From Paludibacteraceae bacterium (GTDB lineage: Bacteria; Bacteroidota; Bacteroidia; Bacteroidales; Paludibacteraceae): DNA of 64,000 nucleotides. Of the stretch, positions 8,125 to 16,967 are shown in pieces. Below the pieces are notes generated by a model. The model was not told the origin of the DNA and made no database searches. It saw only the letters and a program-made list of their open reading frames with translations. Numbering within the stretch: the first letter of the stretch is position 1; the number at the start of each line of letters is the position of its first letter. The DNA is taken from NCBI GenBank assembly GCA_016283095.1, contig JAEEMG010000073.1, positions 147,938 through 211,937 on the forward strand, written 5' to 3'. A program made the translations under genes and the position numbers.

Positions 8125-8784
8125 ATGAATATATCAGATCATAAGGTCTTCGTTTTCGACCTCGGCATGGTGCTTGTGAGCCTTTATCGCAAAGAATGTA
8201 TAGAGAAATTCCGTCTGCTTGGAATAGAGGATGCGGCGGCTATGATTGGTAATAGTTCGCAAAATGGTCCTTTTGGGGCATTGGAGTATGGATTGATCTC
8301 CGTTGAGAATTTCTGCGATGAATTGGCGGTTTTGTCTAATAAAAAGATATCTGGAAGTGATATTGTAGACGCGTGGAATTCCATGATTGGCGAGACTCCC
8401 GTCGACCTTCTCAATATGATTTATCGGCTTCGCCATGAATATGGGAAGACGGTGTGTATGCTCAGCAACGTCAACCAGCCGCATATCGACAATGTGATGC
8501 AGAATCATTTCCGTCAGGTGGAAGGTCGTGACATTTATGATTATTTTGATGCTCTTTATCTTTCACATGAACTTCATCTAAAAAAGCCTGAACCGGAAAT
8601 TTTTGAGACGGTGGGTCAGAGCATCCACGATAAATTCGGATTCAGCGGCAAGGATATCATCTTTTTTGACGATAGTCAGGATAATGTGAACATGGCGGTC
8701 AAATATGGTTGGGACAGTATCGTCATTGCCAATACTGATGAGACAATGGAGATGCTTAGGGAAATGCTAAATTCAAAATGCTAA
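8125..8784 (+). CDS. HAD-superfamily hydrolase (YihX-like phosphatase)
   Basis: A 219-residue HAD subfamily IA protein. Motif I is VFVFDLGMVL with the nucleophile Asp12, and the motif II region is CMLSNVNQP. The conserved Lys region is HLKKPEPEIF, and motif III/IV is IIFFDDSQDNVNMAVKYGW. The second Asp of DxD is replaced by Gly, as in YihX-type alpha-D-glucose-1-phosphatases. It is probably a cytoplasmic sugar phosphatase with an unassigned substrate. ATG 8125 places motif I at the usual distance; in-frame ATGs at 8077 and 8089 are possible. The last five residues (LNSKC) and the stop codon are encoded by an intergenic AT-rich repeat, so the natural C-terminus has probably been rewritten. Confidence 0.85.
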   Translation: MNISDHKVFVFDLGMVLVSLYRKECIEKFRLLGIEDAAAMIGNSSQNGPFGALEYGLISVENFCDELAVLSNKKISGSDIVDAWNSMIGETPVDLLNMIYRLRHEYGKTVCMLSNVNQPHIDNVMQNHFRQVEGRDIYDYFDALYLSHELHLKKPEPEIFETVGQSIHDKFGFSGKDIIFFDDSQDNVNMAVKYGWDSIVIANTDETMEMLREMLNSKC

Positions 8785-8812
8785 ATTCAAAATGCTGAAT
8801 GCAAAATGATAA
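8762..8812 (+). repeat. AT-rich repeat overlapping the HAD stop codon
   Basis: Two direct copies of ATGCTAAATTCAAA, then a diverged third (ATGCTGAATGCAAA), run across the stop codon at 8782-8784. Related sequence follows the stop codon of the M3 remnant at 2792. Confidence 0.7.
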
Positions 8813-8836
8813 AAAGAGACGCACGGTAAAAAGAAA

Positions 8837-8860
8837 AGAGACGCACGGACGTGCGTCTCT
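8837..8860. terminator. Bidirectional hairpin between the HAD and helicase genes
   Basis: AGAGACGCAC and GTGCGTCTCT form a 10-bp stem with loop GGAC. The stem overlaps the helicase stop codon (8859-8861, minus strand). A partial copy of the left arm (GAGACGCACGG) precedes it at about 8816. Confidence 0.65.
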
Positions 8861-11654
8861 ACATGTTTTCCTTTTGGAATCTTCTCCACGCAATTTTGAC
8901 CTTCTCACGAGAAAAAGATAGGGGAACGGATTCACACATGTGTACAAATTGGTTCTCCTCAGGCAGTGATTCAAATATCTTTTTCATTTTTTTGTAATCA
9001 CTATCTTTCAATACATCTTCTTCTCTGATCATCTCTTTCTCAACAAAGCTATTGATGTCGTCGGCAACTAATGTGGGCGGCTCTTTCACTCTGATGGCGA
9101 TATCTGTGAGTGGCATATTGTCGGCATAGAATGTTTTGACCGTATTTTTGCGGTCGTTGGCAGACATTCTTCCTCCAACTGCTTTGTTTTTCTCCTTGCT
9201 TTTCCAGAAATAATAGATGTCGACGATGGGCATTGAGACTCTTTCTTTGATCTCCTTACGCAAATCTTTGACAGAGATGTCTGTCTTTTTCGATAAAACT
9301 TTGTCTATCATGTTCAGAAGTGATTCTTCTATCACATCGTCCGCTTTCAATTCACCGTTGTAAACCAGTTTGGAAAGATGGTTGTCGATGGTGCTGAGTG
9401 AGAGATTTCTCTCTTCTGCGATTTCCTGAACTGACTTACCTTCTTTGAAAAGGATCAGAGTTTTTTGATACGTGTCAGGTTCTGATGTTTTCGATGAGGT
9501 TTTTGAAGATTTCGATTTTTTCGACGATGCTTTGCTCATCATCTCTTTTTCTTCATCAGTCAGCTTGTCATCTCTTTTGTCTGCGATGAATTTACGGACA
9601 ATATTCACGATTTCATCGCCATATTTTGTTATTCTCTTTGTGCCGAGTCCTGGAATTTTCTTCATGTCGTCGGTGCTCTTTGGCAGACGTGCGGCAATTT
9701 CTTGCAGAGTCTTCATGCTCATCACGTAAGCGAGAGGACCACCGTCGGCTTTTTCCATTCTCCATTCAATTAGACGGTGCTGAAGCACAGGGTCGACGCC
9801 GACAACCGTCATGTCTGCTTTAGCACGTTCAAGTTTGCCCATTTCAATATCCAGAGTGGCTTTTGCTCGTGCTTCAAGGAAAGAGGTTGTTGAGAACGGG
9901 ATATCCTTGAATGTTGAGAGTATTGCGGTTTTGATACGAATAAGTTTGACAAACTCGGTTGTCTGGGCGTTATAAGCGTCTTCCACAGAACGGTTGTCAA
10001 GCTCGATATCTTCGTTGTATATGTCAATGTCGATGTCTTCGATTTTTTTCAGGAAATAATCGACGGCAGCTTTGATGCGTTGCTGTATATGCTCATCTGT
10101 ATAGATGTCGGTTGCAGCGTCGACTAGAGAGGTATATTGGTTTCTGAATTTGTTTGCAACATCCACTATGTCAGTAGTCATAGAGTAGTATTCTGCACTC
10201 ACTAGTTCACATAGCTTTGGCATCAGTGTGTTTAGTTGGTTGCCAGTCTGAGCCATGTTGAACACACGGCCGAATATCTGGTGTATGTCGCTGAAGTCGA
10301 ACATCTCGTTGAGAAGCACGATCATGTATCGTTTCTGGAGTTGAGGCAAAACATCTTCGATGTTGGCGGCTCGTTCTCCTTCATACTGCATATAGCGTGT
10401 GACGTTCTGGTCGGTGATGATGGACTCTAGTTTGATAGGTGATTTTAACACCATTCCATCGAGACTTTTGCATCTGCTTAATGCCACATACACTTGTCCG
10501 TGTGAGAATGAAGCCATAGCGTCGATGATGGCTCTGTCGAAAGTGAGACCTTGGCTTTTATGGATAGTGATCGCCCAAGCAAGACGTAATGGGAACTGTG
10601 AAAATGTGCCTACCACATCCTCATACTGCTCTTTTGTCTCTTTGTCTATTTTGGTTTCAGTATTTTCCCAGATTTCTCTTTCAGCTACAATCGGATAGTT
10701 GTCTTCCTTGCATTTCACCGTGATTTTATGCTCAGAAAGGTCGATTATTGTGCCTATCTTGCCATTGTAGTAGTTCGCTTCCCGGTTGTTGCGTGTGAAC
10801 ATCACCTGAGCTCCGATTTTGAGTTCAAGCGACTCATCCACAGGATACATGGATTCAGGGAATCTGTCTTTGATTATAGCATTGTAGATTGTTGGCTCTT
10901 CTTCTATCTCGTTCAGCTTCTTCTCATTGAATGCGTCTGCTATTTTATTGTGTGTAGTCAGGAATATTTCACCCTCTTTAGGCTCATATTCTGGCAGGTA
11001 ATGTTTGTTCAGCTCGTTGAGCGACTCCATAGAGAGATGGTTGTTGCGTATTTCATTCAGTATGCTTATGAACTTTTCGTCTGCCTGACGGTAGTTTTTT
11101 TTTAGCTCAATAGTGACATATGAAGATTCCTGCAATGCTTTGCTGCTGAAAAAGAACGGAGTGGAGTAGTGTTTCTGCATTATAGCCCACTCCTCATCTC
11201 TTACTACGGGTGGTAATTGTTGTAAATCTCCGATGAAAAGGCATTGAACGCCACCAAAAGGAGTGTATTTCTGCTTGCGGTATTCTCTTAGTCTGTCGTC
11301 GATGGCGTCCAACAGATCGGCACGAACCATACTTATCTCGTCGATCACAAGAAGGTCGATGGTACGGAAAATGTTTATTTTGTCTTTTTTGATCTGACCT
11401 TTCTCTTTTCCATATTCAGGAAGGAAAGGCGTGAAAGGAAGTTGGAAGAAAGAGTGTATGGTCTGGCCTTTAGCGTTAATTGCAGCCACACCAGTAGGAG
11501 CAAGCACCACCATTCGTTTGGCACACTGAGTCCTTAGCAGATTCAAGAAAGTTGTTTTGCCAGTACCTGCGTTACCGGTCAAGAAAATATTCTCGTTGGT
11601 CGTTTCAATCAGCTTTTTAGCCAATTGCATCTCTTTGTTAATCTCAATCGCCAT
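8859..11654 (-). CDS. PIF1/RecD-like superfamily 1 DNA helicase with HRDC and HTH domains
   Basis: A 931-residue helicase. Walker A is GNAGTGKT (residues 27-34). Later motifs are VLAPTGVAAINAKGQTIHSF (Ia), LLVIDEISMV (II), FIGDLQQLPPV (III), LAWAITIHKSQGLTFDRAI (V) and VYVALSRC (VI), the set found in PIF1/RecD2-type enzymes. After residue about 600 an HRDC domain (LQEIAARLPKSTDDMKKIPG) is followed by a basic Ser/Lys linker and helix-turn-helix segments (SVQEIAEERNLSLSTIDNHL). It should unwind DNA 5' to 3' in replication or repair. The PIF1-HRDC-HTH arrangement is common in Bacteroidales. The lipid A acyltransferase gene lies 52 bases upstream on the same strand. Confidence 0.92.
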   Translation of the reverse strand: MAIEINKEMQLAKKLIETTNENIFLTGNAGTGKTTFLNLLRTQCAKRMVVLAPTGVAAINAKGQTIHSFFQLPFTPFLPEYGKEKGQIKKDKINIFRTIDLLVIDEISMVRADLLDAIDDRLREYRKQKYTPFGGVQCLFIGDLQQLPPVVRDEEWAIMQKHYSTPFFFSSKALQESSYVTIELKKNYRQADEKFISILNEIRNNHLSMESLNELNKHYLPEYEPKEGEIFLTTHNKIADAFNEKKLNEIEEEPTIYNAIIKDRFPESMYPVDESLELKIGAQVMFTRNNREANYYNGKIGTIIDLSEHKITVKCKEDNYPIVAEREIWENTETKIDKETKEQYEDVVGTFSQFPLRLAWAITIHKSQGLTFDRAIIDAMASFSHGQVYVALSRCKSLDGMVLKSPIKLESIITDQNVTRYMQYEGERAANIEDVLPQLQKRYMIVLLNEMFDFSDIHQIFGRVFNMAQTGNQLNTLMPKLCELVSAEYYSMTTDIVDVANKFRNQYTSLVDAATDIYTDEHIQQRIKAAVDYFLKKIEDIDIDIYNEDIELDNRSVEDAYNAQTTEFVKLIRIKTAILSTFKDIPFSTTSFLEARAKATLDIEMGKLERAKADMTVVGVDPVLQHRLIEWRMEKADGGPLAYVMSMKTLQEIAARLPKSTDDMKKIPGLGTKRITKYGDEIVNIVRKFIADKRDDKLTDEEKEMMSKASSKKSKSSKTSSKTSEPDTYQKTLILFKEGKSVQEIAEERNLSLSTIDNHLSKLVYNGELKADDVIEESLLNMIDKVLSKKTDISVKDLRKEIKERVSMPIVDIYYFWKSKEKNKAVGGRMSANDRKNTVKTFYADNMPLTDIAIRVKEPPTLVADDINSFVEKEMIREEDVLKDSDYKKMKKIFESLPEENQFVHMCESVPLSFSREKVKIAWRRFQKENM

Positions 11655-11706
11655 AATCAGGATCGTTTTGACTGTTACTATATTAAATATGTATTATGCA
11701 ATTTAA

Positions 11707-12624
11707 TTATGCTTTATTTTCTCTCTTATGTTTCCATCTGCGGTGCGTCCAAAGCCAGTCTGATGGGTATTCCTGGATACTTTCTTCAAGTAGACGGGCG
11801 TATTTCTCTGTAGCAGCATATTCTTCCTCTTCTGCCACATTTACAGAGATCAGTTTCAGACGGTATTTATAATATCCACGTGATATGCGAATCACGTCGG
11901 CATACACATAGGCTGATTTGAACATTCTTGCCATTCTTTCAGGTCCGGATAGGAAAGGAGTGTCCTGATGAAGGAATTCTGTCCAATAATCAATGTTTTT
12001 AACGCTTGGAGTTTGATCTGCAAGAAGTCCAAGACCAAATGTTTTATCGCCTTTTCTGTATTTCAAAAGAGGACGTATTATGTCGTTTTTATCCACCAAT
12101 TCCATACCGAGGCGGTTGCGCATACCTTTGAAGAAAGCGTTTATATATGGGTTTTTCGCAGGACGGTTGACCTCTACGCCCACAAGGTTAGGACAGCCAA
12201 GCTGCCAGTATAATGCAGGCATCCACTCCCAGTTGCCCTTATGAGAAGAGGCGAACATCATGTTTCTTCCCTCTTTGATAAGGTTTGCCATCATGTCACG
12301 GTTCTCAAATTCCACATGGTTCAGGATGTCATCGTAGCTCATTCTGTAGGTTTTAACCCACTCTACAAGCATATCACAGAAATGATGGTAGAATTGCTTT
12401 TCGATGGTTTTTCTCTCGTCTACGCTCTTCTCAGGGAAAGAATTTGCAAGATTTTCCTCAACCACTTTTCTACGGTATCTCACGACATATCTTATGAGGT
12501 AGTAGAGCATGTCTGAAATAAAGTAAAGCACGCAGAACGGGAGTATACTGAAAAATTCTATGGCTCCACGCAATAAGTAGTATGAAAGTTTGTTTTTTAT
12601 ATCCTGCAATTTCTCTTTCATCAT
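11707..12624 (-). CDS. Lipid A biosynthesis lauroyl/myristoyl acyltransferase (LpxL/HtrB family)
   Basis: A 305-residue LPLAT-family protein. The catalytic H-x4-[D/E] motif is His128-KGNW-Glu133 (SSHKGNWEW). An N-terminal membrane segment (about residues 20-48) anchors it to the inner membrane, and a basic tail follows. Later conserved blocks are GLGLLADQTP and a PFLSGPERMARMF segment. It should add a secondary acyl chain to lipid A from acyl-ACP. Bacteroidetes lipid A is typically underacylated and often has one such enzyme. The start is a double Met, with ATGs at 12624 and 12621. It lies directly upstream of the helicase gene. Confidence 0.9.
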   Translation of the reverse strand: MMKEKLQDIKNKLSYYLLRGAIEFFSILPFCVLYFISDMLYYLIRYVVRYRRKVVEENLANSFPEKSVDERKTIEKQFYHHFCDMLVEWVKTYRMSYDDILNHVEFENRDMMANLIKEGRNMMFASSHKGNWEWMPALYWQLGCPNLVGVEVNRPAKNPYINAFFKGMRNRLGMELVDKNDIIRPLLKYRKGDKTFGLGLLADQTPSVKNIDYWTEFLHQDTPFLSGPERMARMFKSAYVYADVIRISRGYYKYRLKLISVNVAEEEEYAATEKYARLLEESIQEYPSDWLWTHRRWKHKRENKA

Positions 12625-12707
12625 TAATAAATGCTACACAAGTTTTTTAGTTGATTATAAAGGATATGTAAGAGTATTTTCCTATTACAAATCCCATTTT
12701 TATAAAT

Positions 12708-12739
12708 ACATGTGTCAGGAGATTTCTCCTGACACATGT
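12708..12739 (-). terminator. Terminator of the OmpA-family gene
   Basis: A perfect 15-bp inverted repeat, ACATGTGTCAGGAGA and TCTCCTGACACATGT, with a 2-base centre. It lies 15 bases past the stop codon of the 12754-14256 gene. Confidence 0.7.
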
Positions 12740-12753
12740 TCAAATTCAATTGA

Positions 12754-14256
12754 TTATTGCTCGTAAATAGAGAATGTCACACGTCTGTTTTTAGCCTTGC
12801 CTTCATCTGTTCCACTCACGTCGACAGGCTCTTTGTCTTTCATGTCCTTGACGTCAAGTTGGTCGGCCGCTGTGCCTTTATCTTTAAGGATATCACGGAT
12901 GAAGAAAGCACGTTCGATACCAATCGCATCGTTGTGGTCCATCTCCACCTTATCTGCGTGACCCTTGATCAAAAGACCCTTGTTAGGCTGCAGACGAAGA
13001 AGCACCTTCATGTCTTCAAATGCCACCTCCATGTCTTCTGTAGATGTGAATCCGCTCTCGTTGAATGGGAAAGTGAACATTGTGCTCATCTCCTCGCTCA
13101 ACATCTTGATAGCGTCTTCAGCGTTAAGAGCGTATTCAGCGAATTTAAGATGACGGCGCTCATTCCAAGTGATGTCAAGTTTCTCAAATGAAGTCAAAGT
13201 ATCGTAAGCAGTGATAGTGTTTCTATACTTAACCTTCTTTTCTTCTGTGACATTCTCAATCTCACCAAGCTGAGAAATCATATTCTTTACCTTTGCCACC
13301 TCTTCACGAGAATAACGGATGTAGATCAAAGAGTCTGGCAAGTGATGTATGCTGTCTCGTGAAAGCAGAGCTCTCTTCACTTCAGGAGCGATCATAGGCT
13401 CTTGAGCTGGAATCTCCTTGTTTTCAGGCATTTCATGTTTCTTCTTCACACGGTCTGTAGGAAGGGTTACAGCCATTTTGAATCCGGCTGCGATTGTTCC
13501 GACCTTAGTGATCTGATCACTCTCAAGCATTGTTGTGTAAACTCCTTCTGGAGAGAACAGTTTTTTGTCGGATCTTGTGTCAAGGATATCAGTGAATCCA
13601 TAATTCACGTACAGACCACCGTACAAACCTAATTTAGAAGAGAACCATTTTGTCAAGCCAAAATCAAGGAAGAAAGAGCAAGTGGCATTTTTTGTATTCA
13701 TGTCTCCCTCGAAATCGAGTAGGGAATAGTTAGTCTCAAGCTCTTTTGTCGTATTTGATTCTTGTAGATATAGAGAACGTGATATGTTTCCTTCGATGAC
13801 TTCGTAAGAGTGACGGACAGGGAATCCGACTTTTACACCGAAACCAGTCAAGAAGTCTACGCTGTATGTGATATTGTTGCGGTAGTAAAAACCGATAGGA
13901 ATTTCAAGTTGGGCATATTTTTGCTTTTCCTCCCAATTTTGGAAGTGAGTGGCAAGAATGTCTCCATTCGCATCTGTAGTTTTTTCATCGTATGAACTGA
14001 TTTTTCCGTAGCTATTAAAGAAGGCGACACCAATACCTGTGCCGAGTCCTATATAGTCGTTAAAGAAATGGCGGTAGTTGAAGGAAGTACCTCCGCCAAG
14101 GTTCGCTTGGTTTTTCAATGCAACTGAGTATGCATCATACATCAAAGCATGCACACCACCATTGATTTGAAGTTCAATTTGGTTGCGTGCGTATTGTGCG
14201 TTGGCTCCTGCTGCCACACAAAGTCCTAATAAAATCCCTGTCGCTTTTCTTTTCAT
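12754..14256 (-). CDS. OmpA-family outer-membrane protein
   Basis: A 500-residue protein with a signal peptide (MKRKATGILLGLCVAAGANA). An N-terminal beta-barrel follows (about 20-270; strands such as FGVKVGFPVRHSYEV and LGLYGGLYVNYGF), then a helical linker and a C-terminal OmpA peptidoglycan-binding domain. In the last domain FPFNESGFTSTEDME, LLIKGHADKVEMDHND, ERAFFIRDILK and KAKNRRVTFSIYEQ correspond to the conserved blocks, including the Asp and Arg that hold diaminopimelate. It probably tethers the outer membrane to the cell wall. The ATG at 14256 starts the signal peptide. A -7-like CAAAGATA (complement TATCTTTG) lies at 14297-14304. Confidence 0.88.
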   Translation of the reverse strand: MKRKATGILLGLCVAAGANAQYARNQIELQINGGVHALMYDAYSVALKNQANLGGGTSFNYRHFFNDYIGLGTGIGVAFFNSYGKISSYDEKTTDANGDILATHFQNWEEKQKYAQLEIPIGFYYRNNITYSVDFLTGFGVKVGFPVRHSYEVIEGNISRSLYLQESNTTKELETNYSLLDFEGDMNTKNATCSFFLDFGLTKWFSSKLGLYGGLYVNYGFTDILDTRSDKKLFSPEGVYTTMLESDQITKVGTIAAGFKMAVTLPTDRVKKKHEMPENKEIPAQEPMIAPEVKRALLSRDSIHHLPDSLIYIRYSREEVAKVKNMISQLGEIENVTEEKKVKYRNTITAYDTLTSFEKLDITWNERRHLKFAEYALNAEDAIKMLSEEMSTMFTFPFNESGFTSTEDMEVAFEDMKVLLRLQPNKGLLIKGHADKVEMDHNDAIGIERAFFIRDILKDKGTAADQLDVKDMKDKEPVDVSGTDEGKAKNRRVTFSIYEQ

Positions 14257-14296
14257 ACAAAAAAAACTTACGTAAATGACTTGACCATTCAATTCT

Positions 14297-14354
14297 CAAA
14301 GATATAATTTATTTTAGGAAATTATAACTTTATGAATAAAAAATTGTATGTTTG
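14297..14354. promoter_or_regulatory. Divergent promoter region, OmpA-family gene and nhaD
   Basis: The minus strand has TATCTTTG at 14297-14304 and the plus strand has TATGTTTG at 14347-14354. Both fit TAnnTTTG, and they lie 41 and 56 bases from their respective starts. No full TTTG -33 box is seen for either. Confidence 0.42.
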
Positions 14355-14409
14355 CAAAAGAGATTTGAAAATAACAGAAAAAAAACAATAAAAATTTCAA
14401 GGAGGTCTT

Positions 14410-15771
14410 ATGGTCTTATTAATGATTTGTCTGTTTGTCCTTGGCTATGTAGCTATCGCGACAGAACATCAGATTCACGTCAATAAAGCAGCTACTGCTT
14501 TGATTTTGTGCTCATTACTTTGGACAATCTACATTTTTTATGCACCAGCACTTAACACACCAGTTGGAGTTCAGAAGACAACAGAGTATGTGACAAAAGT
14601 CGAGCTTATTGAAGGAGTAGGTGAGGTCGCTGAAATCTTGTTCTTCTTGATGGGAGCGATGACAATCGTTGAATTGATTGATGTACACGGAGGATTTAAT
14701 ATCATCACAAGACGAATCACAACAAAGAATAAGAAGACGCTGCTATGTATCCTTACCGGAATCACATTCATAATGTCGGCAGTGCTTGATAATCTTACTA
14801 CAACAATCGTTATTGTAATGTTGCTTAGAAAGTTGGTGCAGGACCAGAAAGAACGCTGGTATTTTGCAGCTGTAGTGATCTTGGCCGCTAATGCCGGTGG
14901 AGCATTCTCTCCAATTGGCGACGTTACAACTATCATGCTTTGGGTTAAGGGTAATGTTACAACTCAACATTTGATACCTGAGCTTATTTTGCCTTCTATA
15001 GTTGCCGCAGTATTACCTATGCTTATAATGTCGAGAAAGTTAAAAGGTGATTTGGAGTATTCGTCTGAAGTTGTAGAATCAGAATCTCATGAACCTACTG
15101 CTGCAGAGATGGTTACAAATAAAGAGCGTAACATCATATTCTATTTGGGTATTGGAGCGTTGGTGTTCGTACCTATTTTCAAGGCAATCACTCATTTGCC
15201 TCCATATTTAGGCGTCGCTCTTGGACTTGGTGTTTTGTGGGTATACACAGAACTTATGTACCATGAAAAGGGAGATTCTATAAAGGAAGAGAAAAAAGCA
15301 CGTATTCAGAAGGTTGTCAAGAGAATAGATATGACAACAATTCTATTCTTCTTGGGTATTTTGATGGCTGTAAACGCTCTATCATTTGCAGGCATTCTTC
15401 GTGAGTTGAGTGAATGGCTTGACCAGAGTGTTGGAAACATTTATGCAATTAATATCATTATTGGTATTCTTTCTTCAATTGTTGATAATGTACCACTTGT
15501 CGCTGGAGCGATGAAGATGTATGAGATTGATCCAACAACTGCTTATTTCGCTGTTGACGGTGCGTTTTGGTTGTTCCTTGCATATTGTGCAGGAGTAGGT
15601 GGAAGCATTTTGATTGTAGGATCGGCTGCAGGAGTTGTGGTTATGGGACTTGAGAAGGTAAGTTTCGGATGGTATTTGAAGGAAGTCTCATTGATAGCAT
15701 TGTTAGGATATTTGGCAGGAGCGTTGATGTTCATCATTCAGGACACATATATCATGCCATTATTTAATTAA
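14410..15771 (+). CDS. nhaD: NhaD-type Na+/H+ antiporter
   Basis: A 453-residue ion transporter with about 12-13 membrane segments. The start MVLLMICLFVLGYVAIATEH and the blocks LDNLTTTIVIVMLLRKLV, AANAGGAFSPIGDVTTIM, LSSIVDNVPLVAGAM and YCAGVGGSILIVGSAAGV are typical of the NhaD (arsenite permease-like) family. It exchanges Na+ or Li+ for protons at the inner membrane. It has a strong Shine-Dalgarno, AAGGAGGT, 3 bases before the ATG, which is unusual in this phylum and suggests high translation. The next gene (a lipoprotein) starts 35 bases downstream, so read-through is possible. Confidence 0.95.
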   Translation: MVLLMICLFVLGYVAIATEHQIHVNKAATALILCSLLWTIYIFYAPALNTPVGVQKTTEYVTKVELIEGVGEVAEILFFLMGAMTIVELIDVHGGFNIITRRITTKNKKTLLCILTGITFIMSAVLDNLTTTIVIVMLLRKLVQDQKERWYFAAVVILAANAGGAFSPIGDVTTIMLWVKGNVTTQHLIPELILPSIVAAVLPMLIMSRKLKGDLEYSSEVVESESHEPTAAEMVTNKERNIIFYLGIGALVFVPIFKAITHLPPYLGVALGLGVLWVYTELMYHEKGDSIKEEKKARIQKVVKRIDMTTILFFLGILMAVNALSFAGILRELSEWLDQSVGNIYAINIIIGILSSIVDNVPLVAGAMKMYEIDPTTAYFAVDGAFWLFLAYCAGVGGSILIVGSAAGVVVMGLEKVSFGWYLKEVSLIALLGYLAGALMFIIQDTYIMPLFN

Positions 15772-15806
15772 ACGAAATCAATAGACATCAATAGAATTAT
15801 TTTAAT

Positions 15807-16949
15807 ATGCTCTGGAAATCAAAAATATCATATATCGCATTATGTGCGATTGCATTGACTTCATGTCGCCCAGATCCAGATCCGGAACCAGACCCAGACC
15901 CGGATATAGATACGTTCAGTGATGAAAAGTATGCTGTGTATATGGCGTTTTCGTATGACAGCATACCTTCAGCATCAGCGAAGAGTATATTATGCTCAGG
16001 AATTTGGACTAACCCTAAGTCAAGTGCAGAGTCTCCATCTGTACGAAAATTGTCTCCTGGACGAGATGAAGGCGTGGAGGTTTTTGATATTTGTGTGACA
16101 GAGGAAAAAACAGTATATGCGGCAGGATGTTTCGGAAATGCGGCTGTTTATTGGAAAGACGATAATGAGGTCGAGTTGCCGGAAGGTCGTGTTGCGATGG
16201 GCATAGGTGTGAATTCATTGGGAGTGGTTTACACTTGTGGCTTTCAGAAGGAAGGATATGAAGAATCTGCCAAAATGTGGCAGGGCATAAATCCTAAGGT
16301 GCTAAAAAATGGTTCGAGAGCGATTAAGTTGAGCATTTGCAATGATAAGTGTTATATCGCTGGTTATGGCTGTAACGCTGACAAAAATGATGTTGAGGAG
16401 GCTCGTATTTGGATCGACGGACAGGCATACAATAGATTGTCTCAGGATAATGATGACGATGAAAATGGATTTTATCCTGCTGTTGCCAATGACATTGTTT
16501 CCGATGGAGATAACTGGTGGTGTGTCGGTCGAGAAAGAAACTCAGGAGTCGGTTATTTGCCGAAAGTATGGATCAATCGTTCCAACAATAATTTGAAACG
16601 AGAGGGACCAGGAACGTCGCTTACTTGCATTAAGTATGAGAAAGGGTTGTTCTATATAGGAGGAAACGACGGTTACCATGCAATGTATTGGACAGCATCT
16701 CAGAAGAGCAATAAGGAAAACCGAATCAATAATTGCAAAGAGTATGATTTGTCGTCTGGATCCACACAAGCTATGGTAGAGGATATTGATGTTTTGAATG
16801 GTATAGTTGTTTGTTGTGGATATGAGAGATCTGCAACTGGCTCATATGTTCCGAAATTGTGGATAAATGGTACAGAATATTCTTTAGGTCAGCAATTTAA
16901 CAACTATAGCAATGTAAGACCTCGTGCTGTCGCAATAGTAAAAAGATAA
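15807..16949 (+). CDS. Surface lipoprotein with Asp-Pro linker, probable beta-propeller
   Basis: A 380-residue lipoprotein. The lipobox is ALTSC, and directly after the Cys a PDPDPEPDPDPDID linker follows, encoded by a slippage-prone 6-base repeat. Acidic residues just after the lipidated Cys are the known lipoprotein export signal in Bacteroidetes, so it is probably surface exposed. The rest has repeating W-I-[ND]-G motifs (RIWIDGQAYN, KVWINRSNN, KLWINGTEYS) separated by about 60-70 residues, with YIAGYGC/YIGGNDG/VCCGYER strands. This is consistent with a beta-propeller of about five blades. No enzyme motif is seen. It lies between nhaD and the EpsG-like gene. Confidence 0.65.
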   Translation: MLWKSKISYIALCAIALTSCRPDPDPEPDPDPDIDTFSDEKYAVYMAFSYDSIPSASAKSILCSGIWTNPKSSAESPSVRKLSPGRDEGVEVFDICVTEEKTVYAAGCFGNAAVYWKDDNEVELPEGRVAMGIGVNSLGVVYTCGFQKEGYEESAKMWQGINPKVLKNGSRAIKLSICNDKCYIAGYGCNADKNDVEEARIWIDGQAYNRLSQDNDDDENGFYPAVANDIVSDGDNWWCVGRERNSGVGYLPKVWINRSNNNLKREGPGTSLTCIKYEKGLFYIGGNDGYHAMYWTASQKSNKENRINNCKEYDLSSGSTQAMVEDIDVLNGIVVCCGYERSATGSYVPKLWINGTEYSLGQQFNNYSNVRPRAVAIVKR

Positions 16950-16967
16950 TAGAAAAAGAGCCATAGG

